A stretch of DNA of 64,000 bases from Bradyrhizobium sp. PSBB068. GTDB lineage: Bacteria; Pseudomonadota; Alphaproteobacteria; Rhizobiales; Xanthobacteraceae. The translations under genes were made by a program, and so were the position numbers. Of this stretch, positions 62,713 through 64,000 are shown one piece after another; the stretch's first letter is position 1; each line of letters opens with the position of its first letter. Below the pieces are notes generated by a model. The model had not been told where the DNA came from and searched no databases. It was given only the letters and a program-made list of their open reading frames with translations. Location of the stretch: the NCBI GenBank assembly GCA_016839165.1, contig CP069300.1, positions 6,582,001-6,646,000 of the forward strand, written 5' to 3'.

Positions 62713-63366
62713 ATGACCACCGAACCCGATGCGGAGCTGATCGAACAGGGCCGAAAACTGTTCGCCGGCGACTGGCGCTTCATCTGGGCCTCGCCCTCGA
62801 TCGAGACGCTGCCGCCGATGGCCGGCCTCGAGGTCGCCTTTGCCGGCCGCTCCAATGTCGGCAAATCGAGCCTGATCAACGCGCTGACCGGCCGCAGCGC
62901 GCTCGCGCGTACCTCGCATACGCCGGGCCGCACCCAGGAACTGATCTTCTTCGAGGGCCCGGAGAACGCGAACTTCCGCCTGGTCGACATGCCGGGCTAC
63001 GGCTACGCCTCGGCGCCGAAGACCAAGGTGGCGTCATGGACGGCGCTGATCCACAAATTCCTGCTCGGGCGCGCGACGCTGGCGCGGGTCTACGTGCTGA
63101 TCGACGCGCGCCACGGCATCAAGGACGTCGATCTCGACGTGCTGAAGACGCTGGACAAGTCCGCGGTCAGCTATCAGGTCGTGCTGACCAAGGCCGACCA
63201 GGTCAAGGTCGGCGAACTGAAGACCACGATCGCCGATACGTCAGCGACGCTGGCAAAGCATCCCGCCGCGTTCCCCGAGGTGCTGGTGACCTCGTCGCGC
63301 ACCGGCGATGGTATGCCGGAGCTGCGCGCGGCGATGGTGCGCCTGATCGAGGAACGGCTCCGATGA
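62713..63366 (+). CDS. yihA: YihA/EngB-family ribosome biogenesis GTPase
   Basis: 217 residues: G1 GRSNVGKSS (45-53), the G2-region Thr in TPGRTQELIFF, G3 DMPGYGYA, G4 TKAD, and G5-like SSRTGDG. Acts in large-subunit assembly. The ATG at 62713 matches the family start; the upstream in-frame part is not coding-like. Its stop overlaps the next gene (ATGA). Confidence 0.95.
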   Translation: MTTEPDAELIEQGRKLFAGDWRFIWASPSIETLPPMAGLEVAFAGRSNVGKSSLINALTGRSALARTSHTPGRTQELIFFEGPENANFRLVDMPGYGYASAPKTKVASWTALIHKFLLGRATLARVYVLIDARHGIKDVDLDVLKTLDKSAVSYQVVLTKADQVKVGELKTTIADTSATLAKHPAAFPEVLVTSSRTGDGMPELRAAMVRLIEERLR

Positions 63367-63731
63367 GCGGCGCGCCCCGCCTCCTGATCGTCTGTGCCGC
63401 CGTGATGGGCGCCTGCGGCGTCATGCTGGCAGCGGCCGCGGCTCATTTGCCTGATGCCACGCGGCTGGCGGCAGCGTCCTCGATGCTGCTGTTCCATGCG
63501 CCCGCCGCCATCGCGACCATTGCGGTCGCGGACCGTGCAATCGTTCACGCCAAGCTCGGAATCGCGGCGGCGTCCGGCTTCGTCATCGCGGCGTCATTGT
63601 TCGCGGGCGACCTGGTGCTGCGCCAGTATGCCGGCCACGGACTGTTTCCGATGGCCGCGCCGGCCGGCGGAACATTGCTGATTCTGAGCTGGGTGGCGCT
63701 GGCGGTTTCGGCCATGTGGCCGAGGCGATGA
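63363..63731 (+). CDS. DUF423-family small membrane protein
   Basis: 122 residues with four hydrophobic helices (LLIVCAAVMGACGVMLAAAAAH, SMLLFHAPAAIATIAV, and two more), as in the YgdD/DUF423 family. Coupled to yihA by a 4-base overlap. Function of the family is not known. Confidence 0.85.
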   Translation: MSGAPRLLIVCAAVMGACGVMLAAAAAHLPDATRLAAASSMLLFHAPAAIATIAVADRAIVHAKLGIAAASGFVIAASLFAGDLVLRQYAGHGLFPMAAPAGGTLLILSWVALAVSAMWPRR

Positions 63732-63842
63732 CCCATAGCCCGTTGGCTCCAACCGGCTACGAATTGCTATCCCCGCTTTGCGCCCTGCCCGGCAATCAGA
63801 TAGAACCGCGGCCGTCCCTCCGCTGACGATGAGACCAGCCCC

Positions 63843-64000
63843 ATGACCGACCAGCACATCAGCCCGCTCGATCAGGCCCGCATCCTGTCCGAGGCGCTCC
63901 CGCACATGCAGGAGTATGACGAGGAAACCATCGTCATCAAATATGGCGGCCACGCCATGGGCGCCGAGGACACCGCCAAGGCATTCGCGCGCGACATCGT
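63843..64000 (+). CDS. argB: acetylglutamate kinase, N-terminal part (runs off the window)
   Basis: About 52 residues visible. After a short N-terminal helix region ([27 protein letters not shown]) comes the conserved [10 protein letters not shown] nucleotide-binding segment of ArgB. Catalyses the second step of arginine biosynthesis. The gene order yihA-DUF423-argB is as in related genomes. Confidence 0.95.
   Translation, partial: MTDQHISPLDQARILSEALPHMQEYDEETIVIKYGGHAMGAEDTAKAFARDI

Noticed and set aside
1..64000. CRISPR arrays, insertion sequences, prophage genes
   Set aside because: No regularly spaced repeats, transposase, integrase or phage structural motifs were recognised.

Overview
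The window looks like chromosomal DNA of a Bradyrhizobium-like alphaproteobacterium (Nitrobacteraceae). The signs are high GC throughout, tightly overlapping ATGA-type gene junctions, a class I PHA synthase, several TTG/GTG starts, and the order rpmH-rnpA-yidC-yihA-DUF423-argB at the right edge. No rRNA, CRISPR array, transposase, integrase or phage gene was seen. One tRNA, tRNA-Arg(ACG), is present.

Layout. (1) 1-4.6 kb: lipid/PHA metabolism on the minus strand (phaC, cut by the window edge; a MaoC hydratase; an acyl-CoA ligase), a divergent AraC regulator and a zinc-ribbon microprotein. (2) 4.7-19.8 kb: an unbroken minus-strand block that reads as one envelope system. It holds an STN-TonB_C fusion, TonB, a FecI-type sigma factor, FecR, an FhaC/ShlB-type two-partner outer-membrane transporter, an ExbB channel fused to DUF2341 and LamG-like periplasmic domains, ExbD, an unknown protein, a second TonB, a large porin, a coiled-coil protein, a parvulin chaperone, a YbjN protein, a lytic transglycosylase and a small secreted protein. 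There is no TonB-dependent receptor and no TpsA substrate in the window, so the assembly resembles neither classical iron signalling nor a classical two-partner system. I regard it as the best candidate for an undescribed system. (3) 20.2-27.8 kb: a TetR regulator and a ribose-type ABC importer whose second permease is fused to an SMP-30/strictosidine-synthase-like propeller, followed by a second free propeller. (4) 27.8-41.2 kb: an exopolysaccharide locus (acyltransferase, GH5, methyltransferase, two GT4, deacetylase, Wzy-like, Wzz/GNVR, Wzx-like flippase, GT2, acetyltransferase-like protein) without a visible priming transferase or Wza channel. (5) 41.6-45.9 kb: an SH3-like secreted protein, a damaged sterol-desaturase-family gene, and a LysR/SDR/glutathionyl-hydroquinone reductase unit with a clear LysR-type palindrome. 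(6) 46-57.4 kb: three paralogous LuxR-type regulators interspersed with a YadA-like trimeric autotransporter, a secreted partner, a YgiQ radical SAM enzyme, a hydrolase, a DUF1127 protein and a beta-barrel protein. A recurring TCAACCG-NN-CGGTTGA palindrome lies upstream of genes here. (7) 58-64 kb: tRNA-Arg, a sensor kinase and the conserved rpmH-rnpA-yidC-yihA-argB segment. In it yidC carries a frameshift in a C8 tract.

Functions and boundaries are read from sequence motifs only. Starts were chosen by Shine-Dalgarno sequence, signal peptide and overlap with neighbours, and are uncertain where stated.
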